Shown here: piece by piece, positions 1-5,194 of the stretch
How positions within the stretch are numbered: position 1 is the first letter of the stretch
How the letters are laid out: each line of letters opens with the position of its first letter
Source of the DNA: an uncultured Phenylobacterium sp.
GTDB taxonomy: Bacteria; Pseudomonadota; Alphaproteobacteria; Caulobacterales; Caulobacteraceae
Direction: 5' to 3'
Length of the DNA stretch: 5,729 bases
Assembly (NCBI GenBank): GCA_945952355.1
Contig: CAMFIW010000217.1
Location: 1-5,729, forward strand
Program-made: the position numbers and the translations under genes
Notes under the pieces: generated by a model
What the model saw: the letters and a program-made list of their open reading frames with translations, nothing else
What the model was told of the DNA's origin: nothing
Databases searched by the model: none

Positions 1-131
1 CTCCCCTCGCGGGAGAGGGTGGCCCCGCGGAGCGGGGTCGGGTGAGGGGCCGCGCCGACCTTTCCGGAGAGGCTGCAGCCCCCTCATCCGGCCGGCCTTC
101 GCAGGCCACCTTCTCCCGCAAGGGGAGAAGG
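1..131. repeat. Nested inverted-repeat intergenic element (dispersed-repeat type)
   Basis: The two halves are imperfect reverse complements: bases 1-49 against 80-127, with matching outer blocks (CTCCCCTCGC at 1-10 versus the complement of 118-127, one mismatch), GGGAGAGGGTGGCC at 11-24 versus 104-117, and TGAGGGG at 43-49 versus CCCCTCA at 80-86. Smaller perfect hairpins sit inside: CCCCGC/GCGGGG at 23-28 and 32-37, GGCCT/AGGCC at 94-98 and 103-107, and a 9-bp stem CCTTCTCCC/GGGAGAAGG at 109-117 and 123-131. No protein-coding signal is convincing here. I recall very similar blocks scattered between genes in Caulobacterales, which is memory rather than a search. The 109-131 hairpin lies just past the stop of the minus-strand ChaC gene and could end or protect its transcript, although no T-run follows it on that strand. 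The left boundary may be cut by the window edge. Confidence 0.7.
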
Positions 132-135
132 GGAC

Positions 136-675
136 TCACGCCTCCGCCGCCTCGCGCTCGCCCACCATGTCCAGCAGCCGCTCCATGCAGCCGTCGCGGA
201 TACCCTCGGCCTCCAGGTGCTGAACCAGGTCGCGCAGGTAGTCGACATTGCGCCCCGACAGGCCGGTCGCGCCGGCGATCAATTCCGCCTGGCGCTCGAA
301 GCTCAGCACGCCCGCCCATTGCGGGTGGGCCGTGTCGGACAGGAAGACCAGCGTCTTCACCCGCCGCCCATCGCCCAGCCGCACCTCGGCCTCATCCTCC
401 ACATAGGTCTCGGTCGGCTGCTCGCGCTCGCGCAGATAGGCGTAGGTGTCGGCCCAGTCCTTCTCCGCCACCCGGTACGCCGCGCCGCGCACCGAGCCGC
501 CCGGCGCCAGGCCCAACACCAGGCCCGGACGCTCATAGGTTCCCCGATGATGGACGGAATAGATGCAAAACGCCCGCCGGCGCCCGTATAGCTTGGCCGG
601 CTGCCGCTCCTCGAACGGGAACCCCGGCCGCCACATCAGCGATCCGTATCCGAACACCCAACGCTCAGTCGCCAT
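136..675 (-). CDS. ChaC-like gamma-glutamylcyclotransferase
   Basis: This encodes 179 residues, the usual size for the bacterial ChaC family, cytosolic enzymes that split gamma-glutamyl peptides such as glutathione into 5-oxoproline and the remaining peptide (Cys-Gly). Visible hallmarks are the N-terminal substrate loop FGYGSLMW at residues 8-15, the HHRGT...PGLVLGL segment at 42-56, the REQ stretch at 84-86 whose Glu85 aligns with the family's catalytic glutamate, and the C-terminal signature SGRNVDYL at 140-147. The ATG at 675 was chosen because the family begins only a few residues before the YGSL motif; a longer in-frame start at 798 would add 41 residues that look like DUF2125-gene antisense. 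No good Shine-Dalgarno lies close upstream. The start codon overlaps that of the divergent DUF2125 gene. Family assignment is firm; the substrate (glutathione or another gamma-glutamyl compound) is not shown by the sequence. Confidence 0.93.
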   Translation of the reverse strand: MATERWVFGYGSLMWRPGFPFEERQPAKLYGRRRAFCIYSVHHRGTYERPGLVLGLAPGGSVRGAAYRVAEKDWADTYAYLREREQPTETYVEDEAEVRLGDGRRVKTLVFLSDTAHPQWAGVLSFERQAELIAGATGLSGRNVDYLRDLVQHLEAEGIRDGCMERLLDMVGEREAAEA

Positions 676-677
676 GG
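673..677. other. Divergent genes sharing one palindromic start site
   Basis: The plus-strand ATG of the DUF2125 gene occupies 674-676 and the minus-strand ATG of the ChaC gene is the complement of 673-675, within the palindrome CCATGG (672-677). The start codons overlap by two bases and there is no intergenic DNA. Promoter and any leader for each gene must lie inside the other's coding sequence, or the messages are leaderless. Neither side shows a Shine-Dalgarno at normal distance. Confidence 0.75.
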
Positions 678-1735
678 CCCGCCGCTCGAAGTCTGCCCTT
701 CCCCCTCTGCCCGATGTCGCGCCCGGTCGCAAACCGCGCAGGCTCGGCCTTATCGCTCCCTTCGCGGTCGCGGGCCTCGCCGCCCTCGCCTGGAGCATCG
801 GCTGGTTCTATGTGAGTGGTGAGACCGCCAAGCGGATGGACCTCGCCGTCGCGCGCTTCCGCGCCGCCGGCTACCAGGTCTCCTGGGATCAGCGGAGGAT
901 CGGCGGCTATCCCTTCCGCATCGACGTCACCCTCGACGGCGCGCGCCTGCGCGATCCGTCCGGGTGGGGCCTCATGACGCCCAGGCTGGAGGCCGAGGCC
1001 TACATGCACGCCCTCGGCCACTGGGTGTTCGCCACGCCCCAAGGCCTGACCTTCGTGCGGCCGCTCGGCGGGCCGGTGGACGTGAAGGGCGCGCTGATCC
1101 ACGCGAGCCTCAACAGTCTCGACAAGACCCCGCCCAGCTTCTCGCTCGAGGCCACGAAGCTCACCTTCACGCCGGGCCCCGGCGCGCGCGCCTTCGCCCT
1201 CGAAGGCGCCGACCGGGTGGAGTTCCACCTGCGTCCCGGCCCGGATGACCAGGGGGCGGTGTTTTTCAAGGTCGATGGCGGCCGCGCCAGGCTGGCGGGC
1301 CTCTTCGCTCGCATGGAAGACGGCAAGCCAGTCTCCATCGCCTGGGACAGCCTTCTCACCAAGGTCAGCGGCTTCAAAGGTGCGAATTGGAGCGAGGCCG
1401 CGCGAACCTGGGCCGCCGCGGGCGGGACCATCCAGGTCCGCCAGGCCGGCATCACCGCCGGCGACGCCTTGGTCGGAACCCAGGGCGGAACCCTGCGCCT
1501 AGATCCCGACGGCCGCCTGGCCGGCGGCCTGGCGGTCAGTCTGCGCCAGGCGCCCAAGGCGCTCTCGGCTCTCGCTGACCAGGGAACCATCCCGCAGGAC
1601 GCCGCCAACGCCGCCGCGGCCGTCGCCCAGGCACGCACCGACGGGGGCGACATCGCTCGCGCCGACCTGACCTTCGAGGCCGGCCGGGTCACGCTCGGCC
1701 CGGTCGCGCTTTCGCCGGCGCCCCGGCTTTTCTGA
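674..1735 (+). CDS. DUF2125 family membrane-anchored protein
   Basis: A 353-residue protein of unknown function. Residues 1-23 are basic and proline-rich (MARRSKS..., GRKPRR), followed by one hydrophobic segment at about 24-47 (IAPFAVAGLAALAW), giving an inner-membrane anchor or uncleaved signal with the bulk in the periplasm. The motif RRIGGYPFRIDV at 74-85, directly after AGYQVSWDQ, is the recognisable hallmark of DUF2125, a family common in alphaproteobacteria. The rest alternates beta-rich stretches (for example SFSLEATKLTF, ADRVEFHLR) with Ala/Gly-rich loops, somewhat like AsmA/YdgA-type periplasmic lipid-transport proteins; that likeness is only an impression. The ATG at 674 was chosen because it places the basic N-terminus just before the membrane segment; the frame opens further upstream to 563 but there it runs antisense to the ChaC gene. 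No Shine-Dalgarno is visible, so it may be leaderless or poorly initiated. Confidence 0.85.
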   Translation: MARRSKSALPPLPDVAPGRKPRRLGLIAPFAVAGLAALAWSIGWFYVSGETAKRMDLAVARFRAAGYQVSWDQRRIGGYPFRIDVTLDGARLRDPSGWGLMTPRLEAEAYMHALGHWVFATPQGLTFVRPLGGPVDVKGALIHASLNSLDKTPPSFSLEATKLTFTPGPGARAFALEGADRVEFHLRPGPDDQGAVFFKVDGGRARLAGLFARMEDGKPVSIAWDSLLTKVSGFKGANWSEAARTWAAAGGTIQVRQAGITAGDALVGTQGGTLRLDPDGRLAGGLAVSLRQAPKALSALADQGTIPQDAANAAAAVAQARTDGGDIARADLTFEAGRVTLGPVALSPAPRLF

Positions 1736-1778
1736 GCCCGGTCTGCAATTGCGCAGAAGCTTGCTGCAACACTGCTGA

Positions 1779-1805
1779 TTGTTCGCTCCGCAGGGTCGAA
1801 ATATC
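1779..1805 (+). promoter_or_regulatory. Possible housekeeping-type promoter
   Basis: TTGTTCG at 1779-1785, then a 12-base spacer, then GAAATATC at 1798-1805. This partly fits the Caulobacter sigma-73 consensus as I remember it (TTGaCgS, 10-14 bases, GCtANAWC): the -10 half matches at six of eight positions including the N, the -35 half mainly in its TTG. The implied transcript would have a leader of roughly 55 bases before the ATG at 1867. The call rests on a weak match and on its sensible place in the AT-richest part of the gap. Confidence 0.3.
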
Positions 1806-1822
1806 TGGGCGGCCTCCTTGAA

Positions 1823-1840
1823 GCGGGCCAACGAGCCCGC
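1823..1840 (+). other. Small leader hairpin upstream of the RBS
   Basis: GCGGGC (1823-1828) and GCCCGC (1835-1840) are perfect reverse complements around the six-base loop CAACGA. The element ends 14 bases before the GGGGA ribosome binding site. It could shape translation of the secreted protein, but a 6-bp stem in GC-rich DNA can arise by chance. Confidence 0.35.
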
Positions 1841-1866
1841 GGGGAACCACCTGTGGGGACACCAAA

Positions 1867-2592
1867 ATGTTGAACAAGATCGGCGCCTTGAGCGCCTGCG
1901 GCCTGCTGGCCGCCATCCTGGCCGCGTCGCCCGCCGACGCCGCCGTGGTCGTCTATTCCGGCTACGACGCGGCGGCGACCAGCAATGCCACCAAGCCCAA
2001 TTCCGGTGCGGCTCGCGCGGCCTTCCGGGCGGCCATCGCGGGGCTGCAGGACACCTTCACCCAGACCTTCGAAGGCGGGCCGACCGGCCAGCTCGCCAGC
2101 TACGACCTGGGCGGCGGCGGAACCATGACCAGCTCGGACCTGTCGGGCAAACCCCAGGTCCTCCGCACGGCGATCCAATGCCAGTACGCGCTCTGTGGCG
2201 GCAACACGACCGCCGGCGGCAAGACCTACGTGGCCATCAACGGCGGGACGGTGACCTTCACCTTCGCCGATCCGATCCAGGCCTTCGGGGCCTATTTCAC
2301 CGGCCCGCAGCTTCCCGGCCTGAAGCTGACCTTCAACGACGGCAGCTCCCAGGTGATCGATGTGCCGGGTTTCTTCGGCGCCGACTTCGTGGGTTTCACC
2401 GACTTCGGAAAGTCCATCAGCCAGGTCACCTTCGACGGCTCCCGAGACCAGATGGCGATGGACGACATCACCTTCGCCCTGGCCAGCGTCGCAGGCGTGC
2501 CGGAACCGGCCGCCTGGGTCACCATGATTGCGGGCTTCGGCCTGGTCGGCGCCACCTTGCGGGGCCGCCGCCGGGGCCAGTTCGCGGCCTGA
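1867..2592 (+). CDS. Secreted PEPxxWA-CTERM-like surface protein
   Basis: A 241-residue exported protein. Residues 1-25 form a Sec signal peptide (MLNKIG, hydrophobic ACGLLAAILAA, then SPADA with likely cleavage at ADA/AV near 25-26). The mature part is Gly/Thr/Asp-rich and beta-type, with one possible disulfide pair (Cys105, Cys110) and a repeated aromatic/acidic pattern ending in MAMDDITFALA (196-206), often seen just before PEP-CTERM tails. The C-terminus has VPEPAAW at 211-217, a hydrophobic segment at about 218-231 (TMIAGFGLVGATL) and the basic cluster RGRRR at 232-236, the three-part sorting signal of PEPxxWA-CTERM proteins. The residue after Trp is Val rather than the usual Ala, and five residues (GQFAA) follow the basic cluster. 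Such tails are thought to be processed by an exosortase-type enzyme on the way to the surface; no such enzyme is in this window. The RBS GGGGA at 1855-1859 supports the start. The ligand or role of the mature domain is unknown. Confidence 0.85.
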   Translation: MLNKIGALSACGLLAAILAASPADAAVVVYSGYDAAATSNATKPNSGAARAAFRAAIAGLQDTFTQTFEGGPTGQLASYDLGGGGTMTSSDLSGKPQVLRTAIQCQYALCGGNTTAGGKTYVAINGGTVTFTFADPIQAFGAYFTGPQLPGLKLTFNDGSSQVIDVPGFFGADFVGFTDFGKSISQVTFDGSRDQMAMDDITFALASVAGVPEPAAWVTMIAGFGLVGATLRGRRRGQFAA

Positions 2593-2614
2593 TCAGCCGA
2601 ACGGCTTGTCCAGC

Positions 2615-2656
2615 GACGGAGGCGGGACCGAGAACCATTTCGGACCCGCCTCCGTC
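2615..2656. terminator. Strong hairpin, possible 3'-end signal for the PEPxxWA gene
   Basis: GACGGAGGCGGG (2615-2626) is the perfect reverse complement of CCCGCCTCCGTC (2645-2656). After a single A/A mismatch the stem continues with CCGA (2628-2631) and TCGG (2640-2643) around an eight-base loop, 16 paired bases in all. It starts 22 bases after the stop of the plus-strand gene and lies inside the last codons of the opposing peptidase. No T-run follows on the plus strand, so it is not a classic intrinsic terminator; it may protect or define the 3' end of the PEPxxWA message, or be a by-product of the coding sequence. Confidence 0.5.
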
Positions 2657-2814
2657 ATATGGAAACAGTCTTCCAACCGGATGCCGAACTCTCCGGGTAT
2701 GTAGATGCCGGGCTCGTCGGAGAAGCACATGCCGGGCGCGAGCTTGGTGGTCTCGCCATGCACCAGGTTCACCGGCTCGTGGCCGTCCAGCCCGATCCCG
2801 TGGCCGGTCCGGTA

Positions 2815-2817
2815 CTA
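2815..2817 (-). other. In-frame TAG interrupting the M24 peptidase
   Basis: On the minus strand the codons read GGC CTT TAG TAC CGG ACC GGC CAC (G L stop Y R T G H), immediately before the GHGIGLDGHE active-site motif. The same frame continues for 73 further family-typical residues to a TGA at 2593-2595. The stop lies in a spot that is coding in homologues. A single change from TCG, TTG, TGG, CAG, GAG, AAG or TAC/TAT would explain it. Confidence 0.92.
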
Positions 2818-3859
2818 AAGGCCCCGAATGTTGTACCGCGGCGCGTAGCCAACCTTCTCGTAATAGCCGCGCACGGCGTCATCGACCGAGCCGGCTTCGA
2901 CGCCCACCTTGGCGGCGGCGAATGCGATCTCCTGGCCCTTGTGGACCTGGTCCCAGACCTCGCGCTGATGCTTGTTGGCCTCGCCATAGACGAAGGTCCG
3001 CGAGATGTCGGACTGATAGCCGTGGACCGTGCAGCCGCAGTCCATCAGCACCACCTCGCCATCGCGGACGATCTGCGGCTTGCCGGAGCCGTGCGGATAG
3101 GCCGAAGCCTCTCCCAGCAGGATCAGGTTGAACTCGCCGTCGCCACCGAGGGTCGCCGTGGCCGTCGCCATCAGGTCGGCGACCTCGCCACGGGTCATGC
3201 CCTTCTGGATGCGCGGATAGGTCCAGCGATAGGCGGCGATGGTGATGTCGCTGGCGAGCTGCATCAGGGCGAGTTCGGCTGGGGTCTTTATCATCCGCAC
3301 GCCGCGCGCCACCGCCGCGCCGTTCACCACCTTGGCGTCCGGCAGCGCCTTCTGCAGGGCGTCGACGATGAACAGGCGCACCGTCTCCTCGACGCCGATC
3401 GTCCCGCCCGCCAGCTTCTGGTCCCGCAGCCAGCCGGCCGCGATCTCCATGGAATTCTCGTCTTCCTGCCAGACCCGCACCGAGGCCTTGATCCCCAGGG
3501 TCTCGCGCACCGAGGGCTCCTCGAAGTGGGGGGTCACGATGACCGGCTCGCCCTCGACGGGGATCAGGGCCACGGTCGGCCGCTCGCTGCGGCTCCACTT
3601 CACGCCGGTGAAGTAGATCAGCGCCGAGCCCGACTCGACCAGGAAGGCGCTCATCCCCTTGGTCTTCATCAGCGCCTGCAGCCGGCCGAGCCGCCCTTCG
3701 CGCTCGGCCTGCGAGATCGGGACGACCCCGCTGGTCATCGAGCTCAGCCCGTCGGCCTTGGCGGGCGGCGCGGCGCGCGCCATCCCGGCGCCCAGCATCA
3801 GCCCCCCGCCCGCGGCCAGCCCAAGAAAGCTGCGTCGATCAGCCTGAATCATGGCGTCC

Positions 3860-3864
3860 CCTCC
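3860..3864 (-). promoter_or_regulatory. Ribosome binding site fixing the peptidase start
   Basis: On the minus strand GGAGG, part of GGAGGGG, sits seven bases before the ATG at 3852. It selects this start, which also puts the twin-arginine motif at residues 6-7, over the in-frame ATG at 3882. Confidence 0.8.
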
Positions 3865-3887
3865 AGTCGCGGCGAGGAGCATGGCGT

Positions 3888-4085
3888 TCAGTCCAGGAAC
3901 TGCAAGCCCTTCGCCGCAAGGCGGTCGCGCAGGATGCCCATCGCCTTGGGGCCCATGCCGTGCAGGGCCAGCAGCTGCTTCTCGGTGACCGCCGCCAGGT
4001 CCTCCAGCCGCTGGTGACCCGCCCCGATCAGGGCCCGCTTGGCCGGCGCGCCGATGCCGTCGAAGTCGTCCGCACCCTTAGCCAT
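3888..4085 (-). CDS. Small helix-hairpin-helix protein (RNA polymerase alpha-CTD-like fold)
   Basis: A 65-residue, probably cytosolic protein. The segment from FDGIGAPAKRAL (8-19) through LEDLAAVTEKQLLALHGMGPKAM (27-49) to LRDRLAAKGLQF (52-63) has the pattern of a helix-hairpin-helix unit like that in the C-terminal domain of RNA polymerase alpha, with the hairpin GMGPKA at 43-48 that in relatives contacts DNA backbone. Stand-alone proteins of this type are common in alphaproteobacteria and mostly uncharacterised; DNA binding is inferred from the fold. The ATG at 4085 was preferred over the in-frame ATG at 4091 because GGGAG (4092-4096) abuts the first but lies six bases from the second. It is followed by the M24 peptidase in the same direction, with 35 bases between stop and start, so the two may be co-transcribed, though no shared function is evident. 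Confidence 0.85.
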   Translation of the reverse strand: MAKGADDFDGIGAPAKRALIGAGHQRLEDLAAVTEKQLLALHGMGPKAMGILRDRLAAKGLQFLD

Positions 4086-4091
4086 GGTCAT

Positions 4092-4096
4092 CTCCC
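4092..4096 (-). promoter_or_regulatory. Ribosome binding site deciding the start of the small HhH gene
   Basis: GGGAG on the minus strand immediately precedes ATG ACC ATG. The spacing is zero to the first ATG (4091) and six bases to the second (4085), so the second is the likely start. Confidence 0.65.
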
Positions 4097-4153
4097 GCGT
4101 CCGAAGCTATGCCCGAAGGACGCGCCACCCCCAGCCGATCCGACATTGCCCCG

Positions 4154-5194
4154 ATGACCACCGCCGAAGTCCAGCTCCCCTGTTCCGACCTGACGCCGGC
4201 CCTGGACTTCTTCGTCGGGCGCCTGGGCTTCCGGGTCGAGACCATATTCCCCGCCGACGACCCGCAGGTGGCGAGCCTGTCCGGCCACGGCCTGCGCCTG
4301 CGCCTCGCGCCCGGCGAGGGCGATCCCGGCCACATCCGCATCGCCGTGCCGGAGCTCCCGGCCGAGCCCGAGCTCGTCGCCCCCAACGGCGCGCGCGTCG
4401 AATACGTCCTGGCCGACCCGCCTTACGTCCTGCCGCCGCTGGTTCCAGAATTCGTCATCACCCGCGCGGCCGACAGCGAGGGCGCCGGCGAGGGCCGGGC
4501 GGGCATGCTCTATCGCGACCTGATCCCCAGCCGGCTCGGCGGCCGCTTCATCGCCTCGCACATCCAGATCCCCGACGGCGGCCCGGTCGCCGACTGGGTG
4601 CATTTCCACAAGATCCGCTTCCAGATGATCTTCTGCCGGCGTGGCTGGGTGCGCGTCGCCTACGAGGACCAGGGCGAGCCCTTCGTTCTCCAGCCCGGCG
4701 ATTGCGTCCTGCAGCCGCCGCGCATCCGCCACCGGGTGCTTGAGGCCTCCGATGGCTTGGAGGTGGTCGAGATCGGCTGCCCCGCGCTGCACGAGACCCT
4801 GGCCGACCACGACATGACGCTGCCCACCGGCCGGCTGCGGCCCGATCGCGATTTCGAGGGCCAGGTCTTCCTGCGCCACATCGCCGCCGACACACGCTGG
4901 CTGCCGCATGACGGCTTCGAGCGCCGCGACACCGGCATGGCCCGGGCGACGGCCGGCCTCGCCGACGCCTTCACCTTGCGGCCCACAAGCCGCACCGATC
5001 GCCTCGAGGTCGCGCCGCACGCAGGCGAGTTCCTGTTCGGCTTCCTGCTGGAGGGCTCGGCCGTGCTGGAGCGCCGCGGCGACCATGCGCTGGGTCCCGC
5101 CGACGCCTTCGTCATACCGGCCGGCGAGGCCTGGGCCCTGCGCGAGGCCAGCTCCGACCTGCAACTCCTGCAGGTCGTGCTCCCCGCCGCCTAG
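4154..5194 (+). CDS. VOC-type module fused to a double cupin
   Basis: A 346-residue soluble protein with no signal peptide. Residues about 4-65 (VQLPCSDLTPALDFFVGRLGF onward to HIRIAVPE) look like one beta-alpha-beta module of the VOC/glyoxalase fold, roughly half a usual VOC domain. Residues about 128-215 are a cupin: VHFHKIRFQ gives His150, His152 and Gln157 where cupins usually have HxH and Glu, and PPRIRH supplies His193. Residues about 260-343 are a second cupin with HAGEF at 289-293 and IPAGEAW at 321-327, where Trp replaces the usual motif-2 histidine. So one metal site seems likely (first cupin) and the second is degenerate. Function is unknown; related cupins include dioxygenases, isomerases and sensors. 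The ATG at 4154 was chosen because the VOC strand begins there; an in-frame ATG at 4109 adds 15 residues with untypical codons (GGA, CGA, ATT) and neither start has a clear Shine-Dalgarno. It diverges from the small HhH gene and its TAG overlaps the stop of the next gene. Confidence 0.82.
   Translation: MTTAEVQLPCSDLTPALDFFVGRLGFRVETIFPADDPQVASLSGHGLRLRLAPGEGDPGHIRIAVPELPAEPELVAPNGARVEYVLADPPYVLPPLVPEFVITRAADSEGAGEGRAGMLYRDLIPSRLGGRFIASHIQIPDGGPVADWVHFHKIRFQMIFCRRGWVRVAYEDQGEPFVLQPGDCVLQPPRIRHRVLEASDGLEVVEIGCPALHETLADHDMTLPTGRLRPDRDFEGQVFLRHIAADTRWLPHDGFERRDTGMARATAGLADAFTLRPTSRTDRLEVAPHAGEFLFGFLLEGSAVLERRGDHALGPADAFVIPAGEAWALREASSDLQLLQVVLPAA
5191..5194. other. Convergent stop codons sharing CTAG
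   Basis: TAG of the cupin gene is 5192-5194 and TAG of the GFA-like gene is the complement of 5191-5193. The coding regions overlap by four bases and there is no room for a separate terminator between them. Confidence 0.9.

Larger units (their letters stand above)
1736..1866 (+). other. Leader region of the PEPxxWA-CTERM-like gene
   Basis: This 131-base gap holds a locally AT-richer patch near 1775-1805 in an otherwise GC-rich setting, a short weak inverted repeat TCTGC/GCAGA at 1742-1746 and 1753-1757 just behind the DUF2125 stop (no T-run, so not called a terminator), a perfect 6-bp hairpin at 1823-1840, and the ribosome binding site GGGGA at 1855-1859, seven bases before the ATG. I see no small ORF of note. 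Confidence 0.55.
2593..3852 (-). pseudogene. Tat-exported M24 family (Xaa-Pro) metallopeptidase with in-frame amber stop
   Basis: The full frame spans 419 codons plus TGA, a normal length for a creatinase/aminopeptidase P type protein, but codon 346 is TAG (2815-2817). Residues 1-27 are a twin-arginine signal (DRRSFLGL at 5-12, then a Gly/Leu-rich core and likely cleavage after ARA), so the enzyme should act in the periplasm. Residues about 50-180 are the N-terminal creatinase-like domain; the M24 pita-bread domain follows (MIKTPAELALM at 187-197). Expected metal ligands are Asp271 (MDCG) and Asp282 (SDISRTF) before the stop, and His351 (GHGIG), Glu380 (SDEPGIY) and Glu394 (RLED) after it. 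Unless read through, the 345-residue product lacks three of five ligands. The frame beyond the stop is undamaged up to WFSV...DKPFG and its own TGA, so the lesion is a recent single mutation, a sequencing error, or recoding. The ATG at 3852 was chosen for its GGAGG at seven bases; an earlier ATG at 3882 lacks this. Known M24 relatives cleave peptides next to proline; the substrate here is unknown. Confidence 0.88.

Noticed and set aside
42..815. Plus-strand open frame over the repeat and the ChaC gene
   Set aside because: It begins inside the repeat, is extremely Pro/Arg-rich, and runs antisense to a firmly identified enzyme.
1000..2178. Long minus-strand open frame opposite DUF2125 and the PEPxxWA gene
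   Set aside because: It has no recognisable domain, is Arg/Pro/Ala-rich as expected from reading GC-rich genes out of frame, and overlaps two well-supported genes completely.
2815..2817. Pyrrolysine or programmed recoding at the amber codon
   Set aside because: No recoding structure or pyl gene is visible in the window and the family does not use such a residue at this site as far as I know; mutation or error is simpler.
2659..4017. 452-residue plus-strand open frame opposite the peptidase
   Set aside because: It is antisense to a clear M24 peptidase and HhH gene; its His/Gly/Leu-rich composition is a typical mirror of GC-rich codons.
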